A stretch of 64,000 nt of DNA from CAYQQQ01 sp964420125 (GTDB taxonomy: Bacteria > Actinomycetota > Acidimicrobiia > Acidimicrobiales > Microtrichaceae). Under the pieces are notes generated by a model. It was not told where the DNA came from. It did not search any database and worked only from the letters and a program-made list of their open reading frames with translations. A program made the position numbers and the translations under genes. Shown here one piece after another: positions 24,265 to 31,289 of this stretch. The DNA is taken from contig CAYQQQ010000007.1 of the NCBI GenBank assembly GCA_964420125.1, positions 128,374-192,373 on the forward strand, in the 5' to 3' direction. Position 1 is the first letter of the stretch; the number at the start of each line of letters is the position of its first letter.

Positions 24265-25689
24265 TCAGGGGCTGTCGGGACCGCTCGGGTGGCTCGCCGT
24301 CGCGGGACCCAGATCCGAGTCGCGGCAGCCGGCGAAGCCGGCGATGAACCCGACGAGCGCCTCGAGGTCCCCGGCGTCGGTGCCCCAGCCGCAGGAGGCG
24401 CGCAGCGCCGACGTCCCCCGCCCGGTGCGAGCCCGGAAGTGCTCGTCGAGCGCGCAGAAGTCACCGACTCCCGGCGACGCGAACGCCTCCGCCATCTGGG
24501 TGCGCGAGTAGCCACGCACCGCCTCTCCGGCACCCGGGTTGCAGAAGCAGCCGGAGCGCAGCGAGATGCCCTCCTCCGCAGCCAGCTCCTGCACTCGGCG
24601 GTCCTGCAGCATCGTTCCGTCGGGATCCAGCACGTTGAAGGCGATCGTGGCGCCTCGCAGGCCAGGCACGTCCGGCCCCAGCACCTCCACCACGGGCGCG
24701 CCACCCGGGTGTCGCGCTGCGGCGAACGCTTCCAGCAGCGTCGAGGTGGCCCGGCTCACCCGCTCGTGGATCACCGGCACACCGATGCGCTCCATGAGCT
24801 CGATCCCGTCGGTGATCGCCGGAAGCGACAGGAAGTCGGGGGTCCCGTCCTCGAAGCCGGCGTGACCCGGGCTCAGCCGGTGCTGGTCGGCGACCACCGA
24901 CGCGAGCACGATCGTGCCCCCGGCGAACCACGGTCGCCGGAGCTCCGCCAGGGCAGACCTTCGAGCCAGCAGGGCACCGACGCCGGTGGGGAACCCGAAC
25001 ATCTTGTAGAAGCTGATCGCCACGAAGTCGGCGGCGACCCTCGACAGGTCGAGCGCGTTGGTGGGCACGAAGGCGGCTGCGTCCAGCAGCACGGTCCAAC
25101 CACGCTCCCGGGCCAGGTCCACCAGCTCGAGCGGGTGCTGCACCCCCGAGTAGTTCGACTGGGCGGGGAACGCGAAGAGCCCTCCGCCGGGAGCACCGCG
25201 CTCCAGCAGCGCGCGGGTGACGTCGAGGTCCAGTCGGAGCGAGGGCGACTCCAGGGGAGCGATCCCGATGCGCGCGCCTGCGCGCCGAGCGAACTCCCGC
25301 AGGCCGTTCACGCTGTTGTGGTTGTCCGCGCTGAGCAGGAGGCCACCACGATCGTGGAAGTCGAAGGCCTCTCCGACCAGCTTGATCGCTGCGGACGCGT
25401 TGGTCGTGAAGACGCACTCGTAGCCTTCTGCAGCACCGAAGTGCGTGAGCACCCGGTCGCGGGCCTCCTCGACGAGCTCGGTCGCCGGCGAGCTGGTCGG
25501 GTTGTGCGAGTGGGGGTTGCCGTAGGTGTGCTCCAGCAGCCGCTCGGCATGGCGGCGGATCTGGGAGGCGGCGTACAACCCGGAGCCGGTGTAGTCGAAG
25601 TAGCGGTGACCTCCTGCGTCGAGGCGTGAGAGCTCCTCGGCGCGGAAGCGATCCAGCTCCCGCGTGCCGAGATCGATGGCGGGGGTCAT
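24265..25689 (-). CDS. Aminotransferase class V enzyme, molybdenum-cofactor-sulfurase-like
   Basis: This PLP-dependent fold-type I enzyme has 474 residues. The lysine that would hold PLP is in DFVAISFYKMFGFPTGVGAL, with the LDAAAFVPTN segment binding the cofactor pyridine. YTGSGLYAASQI and TYGNPHSHNPTS near the N-terminus, and LRSGCFCNPGAGE in the C-terminal half, match the NifS-like domain of eukaryotic molybdenum cofactor sulfurases (MOCOS/ABA3) better than IscS or SufS. It would mobilise sulfur from cysteine as a persulfide. No MOSC domain follows, so only the desulfurase half is present. Its ATG overlaps the stop of the DNA glycosylase gene by 4 bp. Confidence 0.82.
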   Translation of the reverse strand: MTPAIDLGTRELDRFRAEELSRLDAGGHRYFDYTGSGLYAASQIRRHAERLLEHTYGNPHSHNPTSSPATELVEEARDRVLTHFGAAEGYECVFTTNASAAIKLVGEAFDFHDRGGLLLSADNHNSVNGLREFARRAGARIGIAPLESPSLRLDLDVTRALLERGAPGGGLFAFPAQSNYSGVQHPLELVDLARERGWTVLLDAAAFVPTNALDLSRVAADFVAISFYKMFGFPTGVGALLARRSALAELRRPWFAGGTIVLASVVADQHRLSPGHAGFEDGTPDFLSLPAITDGIELMERIGVPVIHERVSRATSTLLEAFAAARHPGGAPVVEVLGPDVPGLRGATIAFNVLDPDGTMLQDRRVQELAAEEGISLRSGCFCNPGAGEAVRGYSRTQMAEAFASPGVGDFCALDEHFRARTGRGTSALRASCGWGTDAGDLEALVGFIAGFAGCRDSDLGPATASHPSGPDSP

Positions 25690-26324
25690 GGCCAGACCCC
25701 GGTCGAGTCGACCTCCCGCCAGCACCACCAGGCCACCACCGACCGATGCGGGGAGAAGGGCCGACCCACGGAGCCGAAGTCGTGCGGCGAGAGAGCGGAC
25801 GGGGCTCCGGTGGCCTTCGCCCATCCTGACCGAACCCCGAGGTCGCCGGTGGGCCACACGTCGGTGCGTCCGAGGTCGAAGATGAGGAACATCTGCGCCG
25901 TCCACTCACCGATCCCCTTCACCTGGCAGAGGTGCGCCACGACCCCGTGGTCGTCACGACGGGCGATCGTCTGCAGGTCCAGCGAGCCCTCCAGGCTCCG
26001 CAGCGCCAGGTCGCGCATCGCCGCCACCTTGGCGCGCGACAACCCGGCGGACCGCAGGTCGTCGGCGCGCAGATCGAGCAGGGCCTCCGGGCTCACCTCT
26101 CCCACGACGTCCTGCACGCGCGCCCAGATCGTCGAGGCTGCCCGGGTGGAGAGCTGCTGGAAGGCGATCGAGCGCGCAAGGGAGGAGAAGCGCCGAGACG
26201 GCGGCGTGGGGCGGAGCCCCTGCGGGGCGCCGTGGCGCTCCAGCAGGGCCGCAGCGAGGTCATGGCGTTCCGCCAGCTCCCCCGCTGCTGCGACCCACTC
26301 CCTCGGTGAACGTGCGACCGGCAT
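25686..26324 (-). CDS. DNA-3-methyladenine glycosylase-type enzyme (HhH-GPD, AlkA-like)
   Basis: This 212-residue base-excision-repair glycosylase removes alkylated purines. The helix-hairpin-helix LCQVKGIGEWTAQMF is followed by DVWPTGDLGVR, whose Asp is the catalytic residue in HhH-GPD proteins. The early SIAFQQLSTRAA segment is also typical. It has no iron-sulfur Cys cluster. I chose the ATG at 26324 (MPVARSPREW); the frame stays open upstream but that stretch overlaps the promoter region of the divergent gene. It is coupled to the sulfurase-like gene by a 4-bp overlap. Confidence 0.85.
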   Translation of the reverse strand: MPVARSPREWVAAAGELAERHDLAAALLERHGAPQGLRPTPPSRRFSSLARSIAFQQLSTRAASTIWARVQDVVGEVSPEALLDLRADDLRSAGLSRAKVAAMRDLALRSLEGSLDLQTIARRDDHGVVAHLCQVKGIGEWTAQMFLIFDLGRTDVWPTGDLGVRSGWAKATGAPSALSPHDFGSVGRPFSPHRSVVAWWCWREVDSTGVWP

Positions 26325-26415
26325 CGTCGCCAGCTTGGCATGCCGCAGGACCGTCCCCACCGCAGGCGTGACCTCGGGTGGTCGACGTGGGCCGGGTGTG
26401 CTTGCATGCACCGGC

Positions 26416-28074
26416 GTGGAGCTCGACGTCGCCAGCATCACCGAGGCCATCGCCCAGGCCCATCCCGAGCGGGAGTGCCTGCTCTTCAGGGACCGCCGGT
26501 TCACCTGGTACGACACGGCGCAACGCACCCGACGACTGGCTCGCCTGCTGCACGACGCAGGGCTCGGGGCACGGGCTCCCTTCGGCTCGGTGCCGCCGTG
26601 GGAGTCGGTGCACGATCACGTGGCGCTCTACCTCCACAACGGCAACGAGTACCTCGAGGGCATGCTCGGCGCCTGGAAGGCTCGCTGCGCTCCTTTCAAC
26701 GTCAACTACCGCTACGTCGCCGAAGAGCTGCATCACCTCCTCGACGACGCCGCCGCTGCCGCGGTGATCGTCCACGAGTGCTTCGCGCCGAGGTTGGCAG
26801 AGGTGCTGCCCCACCTTCGGCGTCCACCAGAGGTGATCCTGCAGGTCGCAGACGGCTCCGGCCACCCACCCGACGCAGGTCTGCTGCCCGGGGTTCGGGA
26901 CTACGAGCAGGCTGTCGCCGCCGCGGACGCCTCCTTGCCCGAGGACCTCGTCTCGTCGTGGAGCGGCGACGACCTCTACCTCTGCTACACGGGCGGCACC
27001 ACCGGAGCACCCAAGGGCGCCATGTGGCGCCAGGCCGACTTCCTGGTCGCGGCGCTGGGCGTCCGCCATCCCTCGGGACGCGAGCACACCTCGCTCGAGG
27101 AGGTGGTGGGCTCCGCCAAGGGCACCGTCCGTGCGCTGCCGGCTCCGCCGCTGATGCACGGTGCAGCCCACTGGAACGCCCTGTCGTGCTGGGTGGCGGG
27201 GGGCACGGTCATCCTCCAGGACCACCCGGAGCACCTCGACCCCGACGACGTCCTCGACGCCGCCGAACGCCACGGCGCAACCTCCCTGCTGGTGGTCGGA
27301 GATCCGGTGGCTCGTCCGCTGGCCGACGCGCAGCGCGAACGTCCGCGCGACCTGCGCACGCTGCGGCACCTGCTCTCCGGCGGCGCCGTGCTCTCACCGT
27401 CGCTGAAGGCCGAGCTCGCTGTCCTGCTGGGGGGCGTCACCATCGTGGACGTGCTCGGCTCCACCGAGTCCGGCCGCCAAGGTGTGGCCAGCACGGCTCC
27501 CGGAGCCGATCCTGCCACGCACTTCGCCCCGTCGGACACCGCCGTGGTGCTCGACGAGGACCGTCGCCGTGCGCTGGCTCCCGGGGATCCGGAGCTCGGC
27601 TGGTTGGCGCAGACCGGACGGGTGCCGCTGGGCTACCTCGGCGACGAGGCAGCGACCGCCGCGACCTTCCCGGTGATCGACGGAGTGCGGCACTCGGTGG
27701 CCGGCGACCGCGCCCGATGGCTGCCCGACGGCACCATCGAGCTGCACGGCCGTGACTCCGTGTGCATCAACACCGGTGGCGAGAAGGTCTTCGCCGAGGA
27801 GGTCGAGACCGCGCTCAAGACGCACCCCGACGTGTTCGATGCCGTCGTCTGCGGCCGGCCGTCCGCGCGCTGGGGCCAGGAGGTCGTCGCACTCGTGCAG
27901 CTGCGCGAGGGCCGGGAGCCGTCCGACGAGGCGCTGCTCGACGCGGCGGGGATCCACCTCGCCCGCTACAAGCTGCCCAAGCAGTTGGTCCGCTTGCCGC
28001 GTCTCGTGAGATCCCCTTCGGGCAAGGCCGACTACCGGTGGGCGAGAGCGGTCGCCGAGGAAGCCGGTGGATGA
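26416..28074 (+). CDS. Acyl-CoA synthetase (AMP-dependent)
   Basis: This enzyme activates a carboxylic acid to acyl-AMP and then acyl-CoA. The AMP-binding signature YTGGTTGAPKG lies near residue 194. DVLGSTESGRQG is the adenine-binding region, and HGRDSVCINTGGEKVFAEEV is the hinge leading into the C-terminal domain. A terminal lysine motif is present in PSGKADYRWA. The protein is 552 residues; the acyl substrate is unknown, but the subfamily in actinobacteria often handles medium/long-chain or sterol-derived acids. The GTG at 26416 begins 91 bp from the divergent glycosylase gene. The next gene overlaps its end by 8 bp. Confidence 0.92.
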   Translation: MELDVASITEAIAQAHPERECLLFRDRRFTWYDTAQRTRRLARLLHDAGLGARAPFGSVPPWESVHDHVALYLHNGNEYLEGMLGAWKARCAPFNVNYRYVAEELHHLLDDAAAAAVIVHECFAPRLAEVLPHLRRPPEVILQVADGSGHPPDAGLLPGVRDYEQAVAAADASLPEDLVSSWSGDDLYLCYTGGTTGAPKGAMWRQADFLVAALGVRHPSGREHTSLEEVVGSAKGTVRALPAPPLMHGAAHWNALSCWVAGGTVILQDHPEHLDPDDVLDAAERHGATSLLVVGDPVARPLADAQRERPRDLRTLRHLLSGGAVLSPSLKAELAVLLGGVTIVDVLGSTESGRQGVASTAPGADPATHFAPSDTAVVLDEDRRRALAPGDPELGWLAQTGRVPLGYLGDEAATAATFPVIDGVRHSVAGDRARWLPDGTIELHGRDSVCINTGGEKVFAEEVETALKTHPDVFDAVVCGRPSARWGQEVVALVQLREGREPSDEALLDAAGIHLARYKLPKQLVRLPRLVRSPSGKADYRWARAVAEEAGG

Positions 28075-29002
28075 GCTCCAGCGGACCCTCCGGGTGGAGG
28101 GGCGCTACGACCTCGTGCGCTCGATGCGCGCGCTGGCCGACGGCGGAGGGGACCCCACCTGGCGCTTCGATGGACGCAGGGGCACCAGCCGGGTGGTGCG
28201 GGGCATGTGGACCCCTGAGGGCGCGGCAGCAGTCGAGGTGGTCCACCGCGGGCCGGCGCTCGCGGCCCGGGCCATCGGCCCCGGCGGCTCCTGGGTGCTC
28301 GATCGACTGGATCTGCTGAGCGGACTGGCCGACGATCCCACTGGGTTCGACGCGGCGGTGCACCCTCGCGTCGCCGAGGTGCAGCGGCGCCATGGAGGGC
28401 TGCGCCTGGCCCGATCGCTGGTGGTGTGGGACGTCGTGGTGCCGATCGTGCTGGGCCAGCGCGTCACCACTGCGGAGGCCCGCCGGAGCTGGCAGGCGCT
28501 GGTCCGCCGCCACGGCCATCGGGCCCCGGGCACCTCCGAGGTTCTCCTGCCACCCCGGCCCGAGACGGTGGCCCACCTCGGCGACGGCGAATGGCACCGG
28601 CTCGGGGTGGAGCGTGGCCGAGCTGACGCCGTGCGCGCCCTGCTGCGGGTCCTGCCCGCTCTGGAGCGCGTCGCCGAGAGAGCGCCCGCCGACCCGTCGC
28701 GCACCGCGGACTTCCGTCGGGTCGCCGAGTCGGCGCGGCGCGTCGGCCCCTGGACCTCCACGGCGCTGGCCGGTGCCGTGCTGGCCGACCCCGACGTGGT
28801 GCTGCTCGGCGACCTCCACCTCCCCCACACCGTCTGCCATGTGCTCGCCGGTGAGCCGCGGGGCGGCGACGAGCGGATGCTGGAGCTGCTGGAGCCGTTC
28901 CGGCCCCACCGCGGCCGCGTGGTGCGGCTGCTCAAGGCTTCCGGGGCGGGTGCGCCCCGCTTCGGTCCTCGCCTCGCCCCCGCATGGCCACACGGGCGCT
29001 GA
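28067..29002 (+). CDS. Second AlkA-like HhH-GPD DNA glycosylase
   Basis: This 311-residue protein has an AlkA-type arrangement. An N-terminal beta domain (about 1-100) precedes a helical HhH-GPD domain, with SLVVWDVVVPIVLGQRVTTA (the 'QQ'-like helix) and ARRVGPWTSTALAG as hairpin. DPDVVLLGDLHLP carries the predicted catalytic Asp. It resembles DNA-3-methyladenine glycosylase II. It differs from the glycosylase at 25.7 kb in length and sequence, so this is not a recent duplication. The GTG overlaps the acyl-CoA synthetase stop by 8 bp, so it is cotranscribed with a metabolic enzyme. Confidence 0.82.
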   Translation: MDELQRTLRVEGRYDLVRSMRALADGGGDPTWRFDGRRGTSRVVRGMWTPEGAAAVEVVHRGPALAARAIGPGGSWVLDRLDLLSGLADDPTGFDAAVHPRVAEVQRRHGGLRLARSLVVWDVVVPIVLGQRVTTAEARRSWQALVRRHGHRAPGTSEVLLPPRPETVAHLGDGEWHRLGVERGRADAVRALLRVLPALERVAERAPADPSRTADFRRVAESARRVGPWTSTALAGAVLADPDVVLLGDLHLPHTVCHVLAGEPRGGDERMLELLEPFRPHRGRVVRLLKASGAGAPRFGPRLAPAWPHGR

Positions 29003-29008
29003 CGCCCG

Positions 29009-29206
29009 TCACTCCTTCAGCGCCACGGCGTTGGGCGTCACGTGCAGCTTCGGCTCGAAGCCCGCCGACTCAGCGGCGCGGGCCTCCCCCCGCACGCTCG
29101 CTCGCAGCTCCGCACGGCAGCCCTCGCACGGGCCGTAGTGGAGCTCCACGGCGGTGCCGCCGCACCGAGGGCAGGCGAACTCGAGCGGTGCCAACGGTTC
29201 CTGCAT
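29009..29206 (-). CDS. Small zinc-ribbon protein, 65 residues
   Basis: Four cysteines in two CxxC pairs (C12/C15 and C27/C30) form a rubredoxin-like zinc ribbon. A charged helix and the C-terminal LHVTPNAVALKE follow. It has no other domain. Such proteins often bind Zn and act as adaptors, but the role here is unknown. The ATG at 29206 is the only sensible start. It is convergent with the AlkA-like gene across a 6-bp gap. Confidence 0.72.
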   Translation of the reverse strand: MQEPLAPLEFACPRCGGTAVELHYGPCEGCRAELRASVRGEARAAESAGFEPKLHVTPNAVALKE

Positions 29207-29363
29207 CGGCCCATCTCAGCACAGCGCCGCGCCACGGGAGCGGATGGGACCCCCGAGAACCGTGCGGCCCCGTGACGATCCCCAGGACGTCCGCCGACGC
29301 GTCGAGGCCGTCCACCGCCGATCCACAGGTACGACCCTCTGGATGCCCACAGGAGGCCCGTCG

Positions 29364-29369
29364 TACGGT
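29364..29369 (+). promoter_or_regulatory. -10 box TACGGT, leaderless start
   Basis: TACGGT ends 6 bases before the ATG at 29376. The 169-bp divergent gap 29207-29375 holds this box and presumably the zinc-ribbon promoter; I see nothing else in it. Confidence 0.5.
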
Positions 29370-29375
29370 CGGTCC

Positions 29376-29609
29376 ATGCACGTGAGCTTCGACATCACCC
29401 TTCGCGACGGTGCCACCGAGCGCGTGGACGGCGCGGACGCCTATCAGCAGGAGCAGTCGATGACCACCTTCTTCCGCACCGACGGGAGGCCCACGGTGGA
29501 CTGCTGGTCGGTGCGGGTGGCCAGCTTCCGCACCGACCAGATCCTCGCCGTGCGCCGGATCGAGACCGCGCAGCGAGCAACCGAACCGACGACGCTGCGT
29601 TCTGCCTGA
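29376..29609 (+). CDS. Small hypothetical protein, 77 residues
   Basis: This soluble alpha/beta protein alternates charged and hydrophobic residues (MHVSFDITLRDGATERV), has a single Cys in the middle and ends ETAQRATEPTTLRSA. No family is recognised. The start is supported by a -10 box 6 bases upstream, so this is likely a real, leaderless gene and not a chance frame. It precedes the flavoprotein gene by 69 bp, which has its own -10 box. Confidence 0.6.
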   Translation: MHVSFDITLRDGATERVDGADAYQQEQSMTTFFRTDGRPTVDCWSVRVASFRTDQILAVRRIETAQRATEPTTLRSA

Positions 29610-29624
29610 GCGAGCGGCGGACGC

Positions 29625-29630
29625 TAACGT
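29625..29630 (+). promoter_or_regulatory. Possible -10 box TAACGT for the flavoprotein gene
   Basis: TAACGT lies 48 bases before the ATG at 29679, giving a leader of about 40 bases. No clear -35 was seen. Confidence 0.4.
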
Positions 29631-29678
29631 CGAGGGGCCGAACCGCGTGGCGCACGGACGTTCGGCCCCCCTCCCACC

Positions 29679-31259
29679 ATGAGCGACTCGTCCCCTGCCC
29701 CCGATCCCGACCAGAGCGGTGCCGCTGACCCCGCGATCCCCTGCAGCGACGACGTCGTGGTCATCGGCGCCGGCCCCGCCGGCCTCACCGCGGCCTACCA
29801 GCTCGCCCGTTCAGGACGGACCTGCACGGTGCTGGAGGCGACCGACGTGGTCGGGGGCATCTCCCAGACCGCGGTGCGCGACGGCTGGCGCTTCGACATC
29901 GGCGGGCACCGCTTCTTCACCAAGGTGCAGCCGGTGGAGCAGCTGTGGCACGAGATCCTCGATGACGACGAGTTCCTCCTACGGCCGAGGATGAGCCGCA
30001 TCTACTACCGGGGCCGTTACTACGACTACCCGATCAAGCCCATGAACGCCCTGAGGAACCTCGGCCCAGTCGAGGCCGTGCGCTGCGTGCTCTCCTACGT
30101 GTGGGCGAAGGTGCACCCCCCCAGGGACCAGAGCACCCTCGAGGGCTACGTCGTCGCCGACTACGGCCGTCGGCTCTACGAGCACTTCTTCAAGACCTAC
30201 AACGAGAAGGTCTGGGGGGTCTCCCCCGCCAAGCTCTCCGCCGACTTCGGGGCCCAGCGCATCAAGGGCATGTCGTTGTTCCACGCCGTGTGGGAGCCGG
30301 TCCGAGCGAGGGTGTTCGGCTCGCGCCAGGACCGATCCAAGCAGGTCACCAGCCTCATCGAGGAGTTCCAGTACCCGAAGTACGGCCCCGGGATGATGTG
30401 GGAGCGCTGCGCCGAGCAGGTCCGTGCGGCAGGCTCGAAGGTCGAGCTCCACCAGAACGTGGAGCGCATCACCCGCGGCGGACGCGGTGCCACTGCGGTG
30501 CTCGCCCGCGACGACTCCGGCACCCTCACCGAGCACCGTGTGGGCGAGGTGGTCTCGTCGATGCCGTTCCCGCTGCTGGTCAAGGCCATGGACCCGCCCG
30601 CTCCGCCGGAGGTGCTCGCGGCCGCAGACGGGCTCGGGTTCCGCGACTTCCTCACCGTCGCGCTGGTGGTGCCCGACGCAGACGGCTTCCCCGACAACTG
30701 GATCTACATCCACTCCCCCGACGTCGGTGTCGGACGCATCCAGAACTTCGGATCCTGGTCGCCGTACATGGTCAAGGACGGCCGCACCTGCCTCGGCTTG
30801 GAGTACTTCGTGTTCGAGGGCGACGGCATGTGGACCAAGCCCGACGGGGACCTCGTGGCGCAGGCGACCCGGGAGCTCGGGATCCTCGGCCTGTGCGATC
30901 CGGCCAAGGTGGAGGCCGGCTACGTCGTTCGCATGCCCAAGGCCTATCCGGTCTACGACGAGGGATACCAGGCCAAGGTCGAGGTGCTGCGGAACTGGCT
31001 GGCACGAGAGGTCCCCAACGTGCATCCCGTCGGCCGCAACGGGATGCACAAGTACAACAACCAGGACCACTCCATGCTGACCGCCATGCTGACGGTGGAG
31101 AACCTGCTCACCGGCTCGCACCACGACATCTGGTCGGTCAACGTGGAGGCCGACTACCACGAGGTGGACTCGTCACGCCCGGCACGCCCCGAGGACTGGG
31201 TGGGCACCGCGGCGTCGGGAGCGACCGGTCGGGACGCCCCGGTGGTCCCCTCGGCCTGA
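29679..31259 (+). CDS. UDP-galactopyranose-mutase-like FAD oxidoreductase
   Basis: This FAD protein has 526 residues. The dinucleotide-binding GAGPAGL (30-36) is preceded by VVVI, then comes GGISQTAVRDGWRFDIGGHR, the second glycine motif of the amine-oxidase/UGM group. DYGRRLYEHFFKTYNEKVWG (near 165) resembles the substrate region of UDP-galactopyranose mutase (Glf). It is longer than classical Glf (about 390), so I call it Glf-like. Proteins of this type commonly sit in surface-polysaccharide loci. It may isomerise or oxidise a nucleotide sugar; a protoporphyrinogen-oxidase-like role is an alternative. It marks the left end of the glycan block and is convergent with the first acyltransferase gene. 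Confidence 0.8.
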   Translation: MSDSSPAPDPDQSGAADPAIPCSDDVVVIGAGPAGLTAAYQLARSGRTCTVLEATDVVGGISQTAVRDGWRFDIGGHRFFTKVQPVEQLWHEILDDDEFLLRPRMSRIYYRGRYYDYPIKPMNALRNLGPVEAVRCVLSYVWAKVHPPRDQSTLEGYVVADYGRRLYEHFFKTYNEKVWGVSPAKLSADFGAQRIKGMSLFHAVWEPVRARVFGSRQDRSKQVTSLIEEFQYPKYGPGMMWERCAEQVRAAGSKVELHQNVERITRGGRGATAVLARDDSGTLTEHRVGEVVSSMPFPLLVKAMDPPAPPEVLAAADGLGFRDFLTVALVVPDADGFPDNWIYIHSPDVGVGRIQNFGSWSPYMVKDGRTCLGLEYFVFEGDGMWTKPDGDLVAQATRELGILGLCDPAKVEAGYVVRMPKAYPVYDEGYQAKVEVLRNWLAREVPNVHPVGRNGMHKYNNQDHSMLTAMLTVENLLTGSHHDIWSVNVEADYHEVDSSRPARPEDWVGTAASGATGRDAPVVPSA

Positions 31260-31289
31260 GCGCCGGTCCGACCTCCGCGGCCCTCCGGG

